Positions 16,597 to 25,670 of a stretch of DNA of 64,000 nucleotides are shown here, in pieces. The DNA is taken from positions 1,612,001 through 1,676,000 of the forward strand of contig NZ_CP107853.1 of NCBI RefSeq assembly GCF_036013525.1. Reading direction: 5' to 3'. The notes beneath the pieces are model-generated. The model searched no databases. It saw only the letters and a list, made by a program, of their open reading frames with translations, and was not told the origin of the DNA. The first letter of the stretch is position 1. The number at the start of each line of letters is the position of its first letter. This DNA is from Nonomuraea sp. NBC_00507 (GTDB lineage: Bacteria > Actinomycetota > Actinomycetes > Streptosporangiales > Streptosporangiaceae). A program made the position numbers and the translations under genes.

Positions 16597-18956
16597 GGGG
16601 TGTGCCGGTAGTCAGGCCTGCGGGTGGAAGTGACGACCGTGCGGCCGTGTGCTTGTGCGGCAGCTGCTCGGATACGGCGGGCGAGGCCTCGATCGGGTTC
16701 GGGCAGAGGGCGTGTGCGCAGCGTGAAGGGCGGCGTCTCTACGGCTCTGACCACGAGGCGAGCGGCGGCTTGGAAGGCATCGAGGTTGGTCAAGTCGTGC
16801 GTGGTCAAGTGCGGCGTGAAGTGGTGTTCGACCTCGCGGGCGTCTTCGGGGGACAGCGAGAAATAGATCTTGTTGCGGGCGTCCGAGCTGATTGCCTGGC
16901 GTAGGTCGCGAGGCAGCTGGGCCAGATGCTGGTGGGCAAGGGTGAGGGAGATCCGGTAGGCGCGGGCCTCGGCGAGCATGTCAGTGAGGGCGTGCGGCAG
17001 GGTGAGGAAGTTGTGGCACTCGTCCACGTAGATCGCAGCGGGGTTGCGGTGGTGGCCGAGTTTGGCGCGGTGGGCGGCGGCCTGCCACACCTGGGCGAGG
17101 ATCATGGAGCCGAGCAGGCGTGCGGTCTCGTCGCCCAGCACGCCCTTGGGGTGGCGTACGAGCAGGATGCCGCCGTCGAGCACGGTGTCCAGGTCGAACG
17201 TGGAGGTGGCCGAGCCGATGACGTCGCGGACGAACGGGCGGAGCAGGAAAGCACGCAGTTTGTTCATGATCGGCGCGGTGACGTGAGCCTGTGCCTGCTC
17301 TGATAGGGCGCCATACCATGACCAGAAGCCGCGCAACAGCGGATCGCGGATTGTGGCGATCATTCGGTGGCGAGAGGTCTCGTTGGATAGCAACTCGGGG
17401 ATGTCGGCGAGAGTGCCACCGCTGCGGGCCAGGGTGAGGGTGCAGCCACGCAGGATGTCGTCGGTGCGTGGCCCCCAGTAGTCGGCATAGATCTGACGGA
17501 AGACGCCAACGAGGTTGTCCACGCCCATGACCAGGTCCGAACCGGCGAGAACGTTGAGAGAGGGGCGAGGGTGGCGGTCGTCGGGATCGATCAATACGAC
17601 CTTGCCGGCCGCTTCCTCGGGAATGAGTCCGAGAAGGTCCCGGACCAGGTCACCCTTAGCTTCGATGACTACGGTGCCGCGGCCGGCTTCGACATCGGCG
17701 AGGATCATTTGGGCCAGCAGGGTGGATTTTCCGGTGCCGTTGGGGCCGAGCACGTGGACGTGGTGGAAGGAGTCAGGGACACGCAGAGCGACCGGTCGCT
17801 CTTGTCCGGTATCGGAGAAGCCCAGCACTTTCCCGGTTCTGGAGATGGCCGGTGACGGCGGCACGGCGTTGGCGCCGGCGCGTTGGAGACCCGGCACGAC
17901 TGAGTCCAGGGGCAAGTGGGCGAGAGCCGCGAGCTCGGGTACCGAGAGCAGGTAACCGCGCCCCAGCCGACGGCTGGCCAGATGCCGCGTGGGTCGGTAC
18001 ATACGCCGTCTCCCCAGCCGGTTATGGCCGCTGAACAGGGCGAACGCGGCAGCGATGGCGTGCGCGCGGCCGACCACTCCGTTGTGTCGGACGGTCTGCA
18101 GTTGCTTGGTGTCGGCGGGATCGGCCTGTACCGCGTAGCGGACGGCGACCTCGTAGCGGGAATGGTGTGACTTGTCGCGGATGGCGCGCGCTTCAGCGGA
18201 CTCTTCCAGCCGGGTGACTTGGTCGTGAGCGTAGTTGCGCAGGTGGTGGGGATGAAGGCGGGTGTGCAGCGGGCCGGGCGTAAGGAAGTCGAGCAGGCCA
18301 CTGAGCAGCTTGTGTGGACCGCTGCGCGCGAGACGGCCGAGGCGGCGTCCGGTCGCTGGACGGGCGAGGATTTGGACGGTTGCGTGCTGCCAAGGCGGCA
18401 TGCCGACCGCGGCGCCGATTATGGCTCGCAGCGGGTCCGTGGTGTGGTGGTGCCGGATCGGCAAGCGTTCGGTACGGGCGAGCGCGAGCTGTCCACCGCT
18501 GGCTTGGCCGGTGAGCGGGACGGGCGCGCTTGCGCTGTGGATTGCTGTACGGGCGGAGGGCCAGGCCGCTTCTATGGCGCGCTCGACCAGGTATTGCGGT
18601 ACGGCACCGGGCACCCACAACTGGATCTGGACTCCGGCGTTGCTGAAGAGGTACTCGAAGGTGAGGTGCGGCTGGCCGAACAGGACCCTCTTCCACGCGG
18701 GTCGCAAGAGCCCGATGAGGTTGTCCCACAGGGCCTCTGCGCCTGGCATAGCAGCGACGGGTGGAGCGAGAATCTCCACGCATCGCGCGCCTTTGGCCAA
18801 GGGCCGGTGACGTAGCCGCACAAGCGTAAACCGCACGGAAGCGAGCACGATCACGCTGCCGAGAGCCACGGCGGCGAGCTGCCAGACGTGGCCGGCGAAC
18901 CAGGACAGGATGGCTTCGAGGAAGGCTGCGGGGTCTGTGAAGAGGTCGTGAATCAC
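16593..18956 (-). CDS. TraD/VirD4-type coupling ATPase
   Basis: A 787-residue protein. The N-terminus has a membrane helix (about 24-47, LAAVALGSVIVLASVRF) and a long region typical of Gram-positive conjugation ATPases. Walker A GPNGTGKSTLLAQ is near residue 405, Walker B AIYVDECHNFL near 643, and an arginine-finger-like stretch with a sensor QHLAQLPRDLRQAI follows. It should form a hexamer at the inner face of the membrane, bind transfer DNA and feed it to the channel. GTG start overlaps the VirB4 stop by four bases and its stop overlaps the Replic_Relax gene, so it is tightly coupled to both. Family level is certain; the exact clade (TraG/TraD/VirD4) is less so. Confidence 0.9.
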   Translation of the reverse strand: MIHDLFTDPAAFLEAILSWFAGHVWQLAAVALGSVIVLASVRFTLVRLRHRPLAKGARCVEILAPPVAAMPGAEALWDNLIGLLRPAWKRVLFGQPHLTFEYLFSNAGVQIQLWVPGAVPQYLVERAIEAAWPSARTAIHSASAPVPLTGQASGGQLALARTERLPIRHHHTTDPLRAIIGAAVGMPPWQHATVQILARPATGRRLGRLARSGPHKLLSGLLDFLTPGPLHTRLHPHHLRNYAHDQVTRLEESAEARAIRDKSHHSRYEVAVRYAVQADPADTKQLQTVRHNGVVGRAHAIAAAFALFSGHNRLGRRRMYRPTRHLASRRLGRGYLLSVPELAALAHLPLDSVVPGLQRAGANAVPPSPAISRTGKVLGFSDTGQERPVALRVPDSFHHVHVLGPNGTGKSTLLAQMILADVEAGRGTVVIEAKGDLVRDLLGLIPEEAAGKVVLIDPDDRHPRPSLNVLAGSDLVMGVDNLVGVFRQIYADYWGPRTDDILRGCTLTLARSGGTLADIPELLSNETSRHRMIATIRDPLLRGFWSWYGALSEQAQAHVTAPIMNKLRAFLLRPFVRDVIGSATSTFDLDTVLDGGILLVRHPKGVLGDETARLLGSMILAQVWQAAAHRAKLGHHRNPAAIYVDECHNFLTLPHALTDMLAEARAYRISLTLAHQHLAQLPRDLRQAISSDARNKIYFSLSPEDAREVEHHFTPHLTTHDLTNLDAFQAAARLVVRAVETPPFTLRTRPLPEPDRGLARRIRAAAAQAHGRTVVTSTRRPDYRHTP

Positions 18957-20713
18957 AGTTCGGCCTCCTCGTCGTCGAGATTGGCCAACTCCTGTGGGCT
19001 GGACGTGGCAAGATCATGTTCACGCTGGCTGGAGATCACGCGCAGCGGGCAGCGTTGTCCGCCGGGCCCAGCGGTAAGGAGCCCGGTCCCCTTCTCGGCA
19101 GACAGCAGCAGCTGGCGCTCGCCGTCGGAGAGGTGGAAGGCTTCGGCGACCTTGTCGATGGCCTGGGGCGCTTGGCGGAGGAGGATCTGCGTGGTGGAGT
19201 TGGCAATGATCGCTTGGCCGTTCTCCGAGGCGAGCAGGTCGGCGGAATCTTGAGTGACCACACTTAGCCCGGCCCAGTGCTTCCTGGCAGCTTTCGCCAT
19301 CCTCAGCAGGAAGGCGGCGCCCTCGGGATCCTTCATCAGGAGCCAGGCTTCGTCGACGACCACGAGACGGGGGCGTCGTTGCCGCGGGTTGGAGACGCGC
19401 CACCAAATGGCATCCAGCGTGAGCAGGGTGCCGACCGATTTGAGCTCTTCGGGCAGGTCTCGAAGTGAGAAGACAATCAGGTGGGAGTCGGGCCGGGTGG
19501 TGGTCGGACCGGCGAAGAGCTGACGGTGACTGCCGGTCACGTACGGGGCGAGCCCGGCGGCCAACTCTTTGGCCTTGGGGTCTCTGTCCTTGCTCAGCGC
19601 TGTGGACAGGTCTTTGAGCAGGGGCGGGCGGCTGCTCCATGTGCGTGGCTCCGCAGTGATCCCGGCTTGCCGGTAGGCGGCCAAGATGCCGCGGTCGAGG
19701 GCGGCCTTGCTGGCCTTGTCGAGTGGCTCACCCAGCATGACCGCGACGAGTGTGTGCAGGAACAGCGCCCTGCGCGTCAGCGGATCGCTGTCGCGCTGGT
19801 TGAGGGGTGGCAAGTCGAAGGGATTGAGCCTGACCTTCGCCGCGCCGAGATGGATATATGCGCCGCCGACCGCTTTGGCCAGGCGGGCGTACTCGTCCTC
19901 GGGATCGATGACGGCGACCTCGACGCCTACATAGAGGGAGCGGAGAGCTTCCAGCTTGGCCAGGTAGCTCTTGCCCGCGCCGGATCGGGCCAAGATGACG
20001 GAGTTGTGGTTGTCCTGGGCGAAGCGGTCCCAAGCGACGAGGGACGCAGAAGAGAGGTTGGCCCCGTACAGCACGGCGGTGGAGCCGAGTTCTGTGGTCA
20101 GGTCGGGGCTGGTGAAGGGGAAGGCGGTGGCCAGGGCGGGGGTATCGAAGGTACGGCGCATGGTCAGGTTGTCGTAGGCCAGAGGCAGACTCGACACCCA
20201 GCCCTGGAGTTGGCGGAAGGCCACTTGGCGAGCATCGAGCAGCAGTGAGGCTGCCAGTGCGCGGACCTGGGCGCAGGCGTCGTCGAGTTCCTCCTGCGTG
20301 GAGGCGTGGACGGTGAGGTAGATAGAGGCGCGAAACAGCTTGGCCTGACCGCGTGCGATTCTGGAGGCCAGGTCCTGAGCGTCTTCGGCCGCGGCTTCCA
20401 TGCCCGGATCCAGCAATCGTCCGTGCTGGTCGTCGGCGCGCAGCCCGGATTCGAACCTGGCGAGTTGCTTGCGCAGCCGGTCGCTTGCGACGAGGGAGGG
20501 GACGGGTTCGATGTGGAGGGAGACATCCAGCCGTCCGGGGTAGGTGAGCAGAGGTTCCAGCCAGCCGGGCGCCACGTCGCGCGGGTAGCCCGTGATGGCC
20601 AGGGTGGCGCACATACCGTTAGCGATTTCGAGGTTGCGGGGTCGGGCGTGGACCATGTCGGGTCCGAGGCCGGAGGTGGCGGAGGCCGTCCGGCGACGCG
20701 ATGGGAATTTCAC
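18953..20713 (-). CDS. VirB4-type conjugation ATPase
   Basis: A 586-residue cytoplasmic or peripheral-membrane ATPase of the VirB4/TraC/TcpF group. Walker A is ILARSGAGKSYLAKLEAL (about residue 243), followed by VEVAVIDPEDEYARL; Walker B is RLVVVDEAWLLM (about 450), then MAKAARKHWAGLSVVTQDSADLLAS. The N-terminal 200 residues correspond to the VirB4 N-domain with RGQAKLFRASIYLTVHA. It powers assembly of the secretion channel and pilin handling. Starts at GTG 20713 in a GTGA overlap with the PrgI gene. The length is shorter than Gram-negative VirB4 (about 800) but usual for actinobacteria. Confidence 0.9.
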   Translation of the reverse strand: MKFPSRRRTASATSGLGPDMVHARPRNLEIANGMCATLAITGYPRDVAPGWLEPLLTYPGRLDVSLHIEPVPSLVASDRLRKQLARFESGLRADDQHGRLLDPGMEAAAEDAQDLASRIARGQAKLFRASIYLTVHASTQEELDDACAQVRALAASLLLDARQVAFRQLQGWVSSLPLAYDNLTMRRTFDTPALATAFPFTSPDLTTELGSTAVLYGANLSSASLVAWDRFAQDNHNSVILARSGAGKSYLAKLEALRSLYVGVEVAVIDPEDEYARLAKAVGGAYIHLGAAKVRLNPFDLPPLNQRDSDPLTRRALFLHTLVAVMLGEPLDKASKAALDRGILAAYRQAGITAEPRTWSSRPPLLKDLSTALSKDRDPKAKELAAGLAPYVTGSHRQLFAGPTTTRPDSHLIVFSLRDLPEELKSVGTLLTLDAIWWRVSNPRQRRPRLVVVDEAWLLMKDPEGAAFLLRMAKAARKHWAGLSVVTQDSADLLASENGQAIIANSTTQILLRQAPQAIDKVAEAFHLSDGERQLLLSAEKGTGLLTAGPGGQRCPLRVISSQREHDLATSSPQELANLDDEEAEL

Positions 20714-21648
20714 CGTGCTTCCCTCCTCGTGATGGTCTCGTCGGGCAAGGCAAGCCCCTCGCGCCGCAGCGGCGGCGCCGAGGGGTCGAAGCAGACGCTC
20801 AGCAGCGTGTTCACGTCACCGGCGTCGAGCTGGCGAACGGTCAGTCCGCACGCACTCAACAGCCGGGCCGCCTCGACCATCCGACGGAGTGTTCGCGCAG
20901 CGGCGGCGTTCCTGCCGTTGGGCCTCATCAAGGGTTCGCGGATGATGAGGAGGATCTGGCGGCGAAGTAGGTCGTGACGGACGGAAAGATCCGTGAGAAA
21001 CGCTGCATGCTCGCGAGCGGCCAGGCCCAGGGCGGGGTGGGGCAGGAGACGGGCGTGCTCCTCCAATGCGATGATCGCTTCGGACAAGTGGACTCGTTCG
21101 GCGCGGACGAGAATCTGCGCCGGACCAGACAGGGCGTTCAGCCATCGACCGAACACCGCGACCAGGGCCTCCTGCTCTTCGGGGGTCCGCAGGGCGAAAC
21201 TGACAGTGGAGACTTCCGCGACTGCCGCCACGCCGTCCGGGCCCAGGTCGATCATGCCGTCCTGGAGAACTCCCTTGGCGGGCAGCTTGAGGAGGGTCGG
21301 GACCGGTCCTGGCCGTGCGGAGATCCAGGCTGGAGTGGCGGGGATCCCCTCGGCGGTGCTGATGAGGCTCTTGGGGGAACGCTGGTAGCGCATGGCTGCC
21401 AGCAGGTAACGGTCCAGGGAGATGCCGTCGTGCTGTCCGACGGCCAGCAGGAAGCCCCCGACAGCAATTGGAAGAGCTAGCGCGGCGAATGCGACCAGCG
21501 GGAGGTGCTCGCCGAAGGTCAAATAGCCCGCGTAGAGCAGCGCGCCCGCGCCGCCGAGGATGGCCACCTGCCGGGCGGTGAAGCTCCCAATGATCTTGTC
21601 TGCTTGCTCCACGTTGGCGGGGATGCGTACCGGTTCGATCCAGCTCAC
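20710..21648 (-). CDS. PrgI/TcpE-type membrane protein with extended cytoplasmic domain
   Basis: 312 residues from GTG 21648, which overlaps the upstream stop (GTGA); an in-frame extension to 21753 would overlap that gene and is rejected. The start PVRIPANVEQADKIIGSFTA is the PrgI hallmark, followed by two membrane helices (QVAILGGAGALLYAGYL and LVAFAALALPIAVGGFLLA). The remaining 220 residues are cytoplasmic, with FALRTPEEQEALVAVFGRWL resembling the domain that in other systems is fused to or works with VirB4. In Gram-positive transfer systems PrgI-like proteins sit in the inner-membrane complex (VirB3 position). Gene order directly upstream of VirB4 agrees. Confidence 0.85.
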   Translation of the reverse strand: MSWIEPVRIPANVEQADKIIGSFTARQVAILGGAGALLYAGYLTFGEHLPLVAFAALALPIAVGGFLLAVGQHDGISLDRYLLAAMRYQRSPKSLISTAEGIPATPAWISARPGPVPTLLKLPAKGVLQDGMIDLGPDGVAAVAEVSTVSFALRTPEEQEALVAVFGRWLNALSGPAQILVRAERVHLSEAIIALEEHARLLPHPALGLAAREHAAFLTDLSVRHDLLRRQILLIIREPLMRPNGRNAAAARTLRRMVEAARLLSACGLTVRQLDAGDVNTLLSVCFDPSAPPLRREGLALPDETITRREAR

Positions 21649-23120
21649 GAACGTCCACCTCGCCCGTCTTGTCCGCCGCGCCTGCGAGCGGCACGGCTCG
21701 GCCGGCTGGACGCGGTTGGCAGCGGTGCCGACCGATGATCGGGCGGGACCCATGCGGTGTGCGACGCTGACGGAGGTGTTCTTGGTGGCGTGGCTACGGG
21801 TGAGGTCGGGCCATCGGGGGGCGTCCAGCGTTGGCTGGGATTCGACCAGCGCTGATGCGCCTGCGCGGAGCTAGGCGCTCCCCATGCGACAGGCGCGCGT
21901 GTGTCAGGCGGGGTCCACCGCCGCCGCGGTGCCTGCCACCGTGGTTGCGGCTGTGCCGCCTGGGTGCCGGCAGCTGGGGCGGCAGCCTGAACGCCACGCC
22001 GGGCAGCGGCGGCGGCCGTGCCGGCAGCAACGCTCGCCGCGGCACCCACCGGTCCCCCGGCTGAACCGGCGATGGCCTTGCCGACGATCGCACGTCCTGC
22101 CGCTTTACCGACCGAGCTCTTGCCGCCCTTGCCCAAGCGCAGGGCGCTCAAGATAGGGGAGGTGAGTTTGTAGGTCAGGGCGTACTTGACGATCCTGGTC
22201 ACCAGGAAGCCTCGGCCGCCCAGGTCGGCGAAAACGCGCCGGGTCACCCATGACGGGATACGCACCAAGATGACCAGCAGGCACAGGGCGAGCAGCAGGT
22301 TGACGAGTTGGCCGGTGGGCGCGATGCCGAGCAGCAGGCGGCCGTCCTGGTTGAAGAAGATCCGCACGGCCATGACCAGCGTGAGCGACTGGCCGACCTG
22401 GATGATCAACAGGCCGCCGAAACAGCGCCACCAGAAGCGAGCGATCCCGTCGGTATGGGGAAGCGCGTGGCAAGCGAGCGCGAGGGGAGCGGCGACCACG
22501 AGCAGCAGCACCAGCGTGGCGCGCATGATGAAGGTGAGCAGCAGCAGGATGAGCAGGATGACGGCGACCAGCGCGAGCAGGTTGTAGAAGATCTGGCCCT
22601 GGGTCGGTGGGATGATCAAGTAGCGGATGGAGGCCTGCGCGCGGGACGCGTCGAAGTCCTGACCAAGCAGCGCACGCGACAAGGCGTTGGCAACCTCGAT
22701 GACCTTGCCACAGAGCAGGAAGCTGGCATTGGTTAAGAGGACTGCCAGGGCCAGGCGCGGCAGGACTTCCCTGACCGCGTAGCGCGTCTGGAGCGTCTGG
22801 TGGCTCATGGCCACGATGGCGCCGATCGTGGCAAGGATGAGGAAGCTGGAGTTGGCCATGGCCACACAGACTTTCCACAGGTCGGCGACCCTGCCGCTGG
22901 ACGTGACGTCCGGGGTGGCCAGCAGCGTGGCGCCCAAGAGGTTCAGCAGTGGCTTGATCGCGGAAGCCACCAGGCCAGCGAACCAGGAGTTGATCTGGTC
23001 GGCGATCCAGCCGCCAATGCCCGCGCTGCCCCCAGTTCCGCCCAAGGGGGAATCGCCCCACGGCAGCGGATTGGTCGGAATACTCGGCGTCGGGCTCGGG
23101 GAGGGGGTCGGCGTGAACAT
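21645..23120 (-). CDS. Polytopic VirB6/TrbL-like conjugation membrane protein
   Basis: 491 residues from ATG 23120; the longer frame to 23564 lies inside the upstream gene and is a shadow. After a Pro/Ser/Thr-rich N-terminus there are about five to seven membrane helices, for example FLILATIGAIVAMS, LALAVLLTNASFLL, LLALVAVILLILLLLTFIM, LVLLLVVAAPLALACH and VNLLLALCLLVILVRI. The C-terminal 160 residues are a low-complexity Ala/Pro/Trp/Arg tail (RWTPPDTRAP repeats), likely cytoplasmic. This layout matches VirB6/TrbL channel components of Gram-positive type IV systems. It begins five bases after the pilin-gene stop. Tail repeats RWTPPD occur at least twice and may bind DNA or partner ATPases. 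Confidence 0.85.
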   Translation of the reverse strand: MFTPTPSPSPTPSIPTNPLPWGDSPLGGTGGSAGIGGWIADQINSWFAGLVASAIKPLLNLLGATLLATPDVTSSGRVADLWKVCVAMANSSFLILATIGAIVAMSHQTLQTRYAVREVLPRLALAVLLTNASFLLCGKVIEVANALSRALLGQDFDASRAQASIRYLIIPPTQGQIFYNLLALVAVILLILLLLTFIMRATLVLLLVVAAPLALACHALPHTDGIARFWWRCFGGLLIIQVGQSLTLVMAVRIFFNQDGRLLLGIAPTGQLVNLLLALCLLVILVRIPSWVTRRVFADLGGRGFLVTRIVKYALTYKLTSPILSALRLGKGGKSSVGKAAGRAIVGKAIAGSAGGPVGAAASVAAGTAAAAARRGVQAAAPAAGTQAAQPQPRWQAPRRRWTPPDTRAPVAWGAPSSAQAHQRWSNPSQRWTPPDGPTSPVATPPRTPPSASHTAWVPPDHRSAPLPTASSRPSRAARRRGGQDGRGGRS

Positions 23121-23125
23121 GGCTC

Positions 23126-24430
23126 TCACCCGCCGCCCACGACGCGCTGGAGCACGTTGACGAACAGCGGCGCGAGGACCGCCAGCCCGTACCCCAAGGC
23201 GGCGGCCTTGAGCGCGGTCTTGGCCTTGGCCACCTCGCCCGGATCGCCGCCCGCAATCAGATACCGCAACCCGCCGATGGTCAGCATCAGCGTCGCCAAC
23301 GCAGCGAGCAGACCGATCAGCCAGTTCCGCAGGTTGGTGAAGACCGCGTTCAAGTCCGAGGGCGGCGCGGGGGTTGCCGCAAGTGCCGCACCGGCCGCCA
23401 CCGCGAGAACGACCCCTGCCACGACTACGACTGCCACGACCAGGAGTGCCATCCTGCAGAATCGGCGCCTGCGGAAATTGCCACGCGGCTGCTTCCAGTG
23501 CGCGGTGGCAGGTTGCCGCGGGGTGATGGAGAGGGTCCGCGCGGAGCCAGTGGGGCAGCCCCAACCTCCCTTCTGCTCGCTGCTGACAGGCTGCGAATCT
23601 GAGGCGATCCGACTCCGCGCGGACGTTTCCGGAATCACCTCCTCACTCCTTCTAGGGAGCCTGGAAGTGATCGTTAGGGACAGCGCCGACTCGACTTCCC
23701 CCGCCAGCACCGCGTCGATCAACAAGGGCTCGGCGCGCTGGCGGCGCTTCTTGGCCCCTTCGGTACTCAGCCCGAGCAGTGCGGCGGCTTCCGCCAGGGT
23801 GCGCTTCTCCAGCCGGGTCAGTGCGATCAGCTCGGCGTCCAGGTCGCTGACGACGCCCTTGGCGACCGCGTCGGCGAGAACGAGGTCCGGGTGCCCGTAG
23901 GGCGTTGGCGGCTCGGCCGACTCATGGAGCGGGAAGCTACGCGAGGCGTCTGACTCGGCGAGCTCTCGTGCTCGCTGGCCGGCACGCTTCGCGGCGTCCC
24001 TCATCCGAGGAAGGATGTTCGGCAGATCAACGTCGATGGTGCGGAGGGCCTCGATGAACCGGGCGAGCACCTCGGTGTCGATGTCGGTCGAGTCGCCCGC
24101 GACGTAGCCACGGCAGATCCGCCCCGAAACTGCCCGGAGCGCCGGTACGGCAACGCCGACCGCTCCCACCAGCCACTGGGCCCCCTCGTGCCGCGCCCGC
24201 GTGACCAAATGGCGCCAGACCACATCACGCGTGGCATTGGACACCTCGCGGGAGCTGAGCAGGTTCCGCAACTCGGTGAGCAATATCGAGCGCTGCGGCA
24301 GCTCGTGCCCGAGCACAGTGCCGTCCACGGCCAGGCCACCAGGCTCGCAGGCAACCAAGCGGAAGACGCGGTCAGCAACATCGAGCGGTGAGGGATCTGT
24401 ACCAATCATGTCGTGCAGCGCGGTAGACAT
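23126..24430 (-). CDS. HTH (sigma-4-like) domain fused to a VirB2/TrbC-like pilin
   Basis: A 434-residue protein, first gene of the secretion operon, with GGAGCAAGCCG before ATG 24430. Residues 1-300 form a soluble helical protein; residues about 195-250 hold an HTH like sigma region 4 (LIALTRLEKRTLAEAAALLG, STEGAKKRRQRAEP). After a basic linker, Met 327 starts a signal-like helix (LLVVAVVVVAGVVLAVAAGA, then ALA-AT, a possible cleavage site) and a pilin core with two helices, including RNWLIGLLAALATLMLTIGG, GGDPGEVAKAKTALKAAALG and VLAPLFVNVLQRVVGG. No stop separates the parts, and the internal ATG lacks a good SD. It may be one regulator-pilin polyprotein or two products from one frame. Confidence 0.8.
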   Translation of the reverse strand: MSTALHDMIGTDPSPLDVADRVFRLVACEPGGLAVDGTVLGHELPQRSILLTELRNLLSSREVSNATRDVVWRHLVTRARHEGAQWLVGAVGVAVPALRAVSGRICRGYVAGDSTDIDTEVLARFIEALRTIDVDLPNILPRMRDAAKRAGQRARELAESDASRSFPLHESAEPPTPYGHPDLVLADAVAKGVVSDLDAELIALTRLEKRTLAEAAALLGLSTEGAKKRRQRAEPLLIDAVLAGEVESALSLTITSRLPRRSEEVIPETSARSRIASDSQPVSSEQKGGWGCPTGSARTLSITPRQPATAHWKQPRGNFRRRRFCRMALLVVAVVVVAGVVLAVAAGAALAATPAPPSDLNAVFTNLRNWLIGLLAALATLMLTIGGLRYLIAGGDPGEVAKAKTALKAAALGYGLAVLAPLFVNVLQRVVGGG

Positions 24431-24455
24431 CGGCTTGCTCCGTTGCGAGAGGAAA

Positions 24456-24775
24456 TGCGTTCTCGCATCCCGATGTACGCGCCACCTCTGGCACCCCTCT
24501 GGCTCCCCGAATCGGCGACCTTGGGCGCCAGAGACAACCTGTTGACGACCTTGACCTCGGCTTGTCCGCCAATGGTCCGCCCAAGGTCACTGCCGTGGGT
24601 GGAAAGGGTTCGCCAAAGCTGCGCCCATGCCCTGCCAGAGGCGCGTGCTCAACTGATAGGCGCGGATCTGAGGACCGCCCTACCTGGCGATGGACACGTC
24701 CATAGTCATCACCCGTGGGGGTGAATCACCCCCGACGGCCATCCAGCCCACCACAGCGCCGTGCACCGGGAGCCC
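24456..24775 (+). repeat. Structured leader element, copy 1
   Basis: Runs from TGCGTTCTCGCA (a small hairpin) to an ATG at 24690 and some 80 bases beyond, and matches copy 2 at 27152-27445. Nested pairing: CACCTCTGGC (24483-24492) with GCCAGAGGCG (24634-24643), enclosing GACCTTGGGCG (24517-24527) with CGCCCAAGGTC (24578-24588). A 22-base block at 24652-24673 is identical in both copies. The frame after the ATG (MDTSIVITRGGESPPTAIQP) resembles that of copy 2 but then loses coding character, so this copy seems to precede a lost gene. Confidence 0.6.
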
Positions 24776-25032
24776 ATCCCGCCCGTGGACATCGGGACGG
24801 TCGGCGTTGCCTAGCAAAAGGTCCAGCACCCAGCCGCCGCTCTCCCGGGCTTCAGCGTGCGCACGGGTCACAAATCCCCTGTTCAGGGCCTATGTCACAG
24901 GTCGTGCAATGCGTGGCTGCATGACTGGCTCCCGCAAGCACGCATCACGAGAGCAGCCCGTCGACGTGAGTCACAGCTCGTCTCCGCTTCCTCCACAGAA
25001 CGCTTACTCCTCTTCAGAAGGGAATGCTGATC

Positions 25033-25419
25033 ATGACGTCGCATCGCCGTACACGCCGCTTCGCGATCGTGGCAGGAGCCGCTGCTGCATGTCTGCTGGC
25101 GATCTCTCCAGCCGCTCACGCGGGCGCCCGAGCCTGGTCTGACGGCTACGGAAACGTCGGCCACGGAGAGATCGTCTTCGACCGGAAAGAGATCGTGGTC
25201 TGTGACTCCCGCAACGACACCGATCGCGTCGGCGTCGAATACGAGGTCGCCTACGGCCCCTTCCGTAGAACCGCGCTCCTCCAGGCCGGCCCCAGACGAG
25301 GCTGCAAGATTGACAACGTCCTGCTGGGCACCATCACCTCGGCGAAATTCTGCTACGGCGGCGACGTGAGCTCCGGCCCGGGCAGCTATCGCCACTGCAA
25401 CAACACCGCACGGTTCTGA
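25033..25419 (+). CDS. Small secreted protein
   Basis: 128 residues with a clear Sec signal peptide: basic RRTRRF, hydrophobic AIVAGAAAACLLAISPAAHA with cleavage after AHA. The mature part (about 95 residues) has four cysteines (VVCDS, RGCKI, KFCYG, RHCNN) likely to form two disulfides, and no domain I recognise. ATG 25033 has AGAAGGG 12 bases upstream; ATG 25024 in frame is the alternative but sits too close to it. A strong terminator follows the gene. Secreted small disulfide proteins are typical of streptomycete-like genomes; possible roles include inhibitors or surface factors, but none can be assigned. Confidence 0.65.
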   Translation: MTSHRRTRRFAIVAGAAAACLLAISPAAHAGARAWSDGYGNVGHGEIVFDRKEIVVCDSRNDTDRVGVEYEVAYGPFRRTALLQAGPRRGCKIDNVLLGTITSAKFCYGGDVSSGPGSYRHCNNTARF

Positions 25420-25486
25420 CAGCCCACTCCCCAGAGACACGTCCCACAGTGGGTCGAAAAGATCTTCGATCCAGACCACGTCTTCC

Positions 25487-25519
25487 ACGGCCTCGCCCCT
25501 CAGCGTCGGGCGAGGCCGT
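25487..25519 (+). terminator. Perfect 12-bp terminator hairpin
   Basis: Arms ACGGCCTCGCCC (25487-25498) and GGGCGAGGCCGT (25508-25519) with a nine-base loop, 68 bases after the secreted-protein stop. No T-run. Confidence 0.65.
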
Positions 25520-25670
25520 CCCATATCGTCACCATCATCGATGACGCCATCATGGACGCCACGCTGGGCAGCACCGAGGTCAGCACGGCTGTGATGCCGT
25601 CCCCTTTTCCGGGTGCCCTGCCCTGCCGGGGATGCGAACCCGCCGTTGCGCGGAAGAGCGGAAGATCCTC

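Noticed and set aside
23126..23452. Separate pilin gene starting at ATG 23452
   Set aside because: Not excluded, but the ATG has no suitable ribosome binding site (AGG directly abutting) and no stop separates it from the upstream HTH part, so I annotated one ORF.
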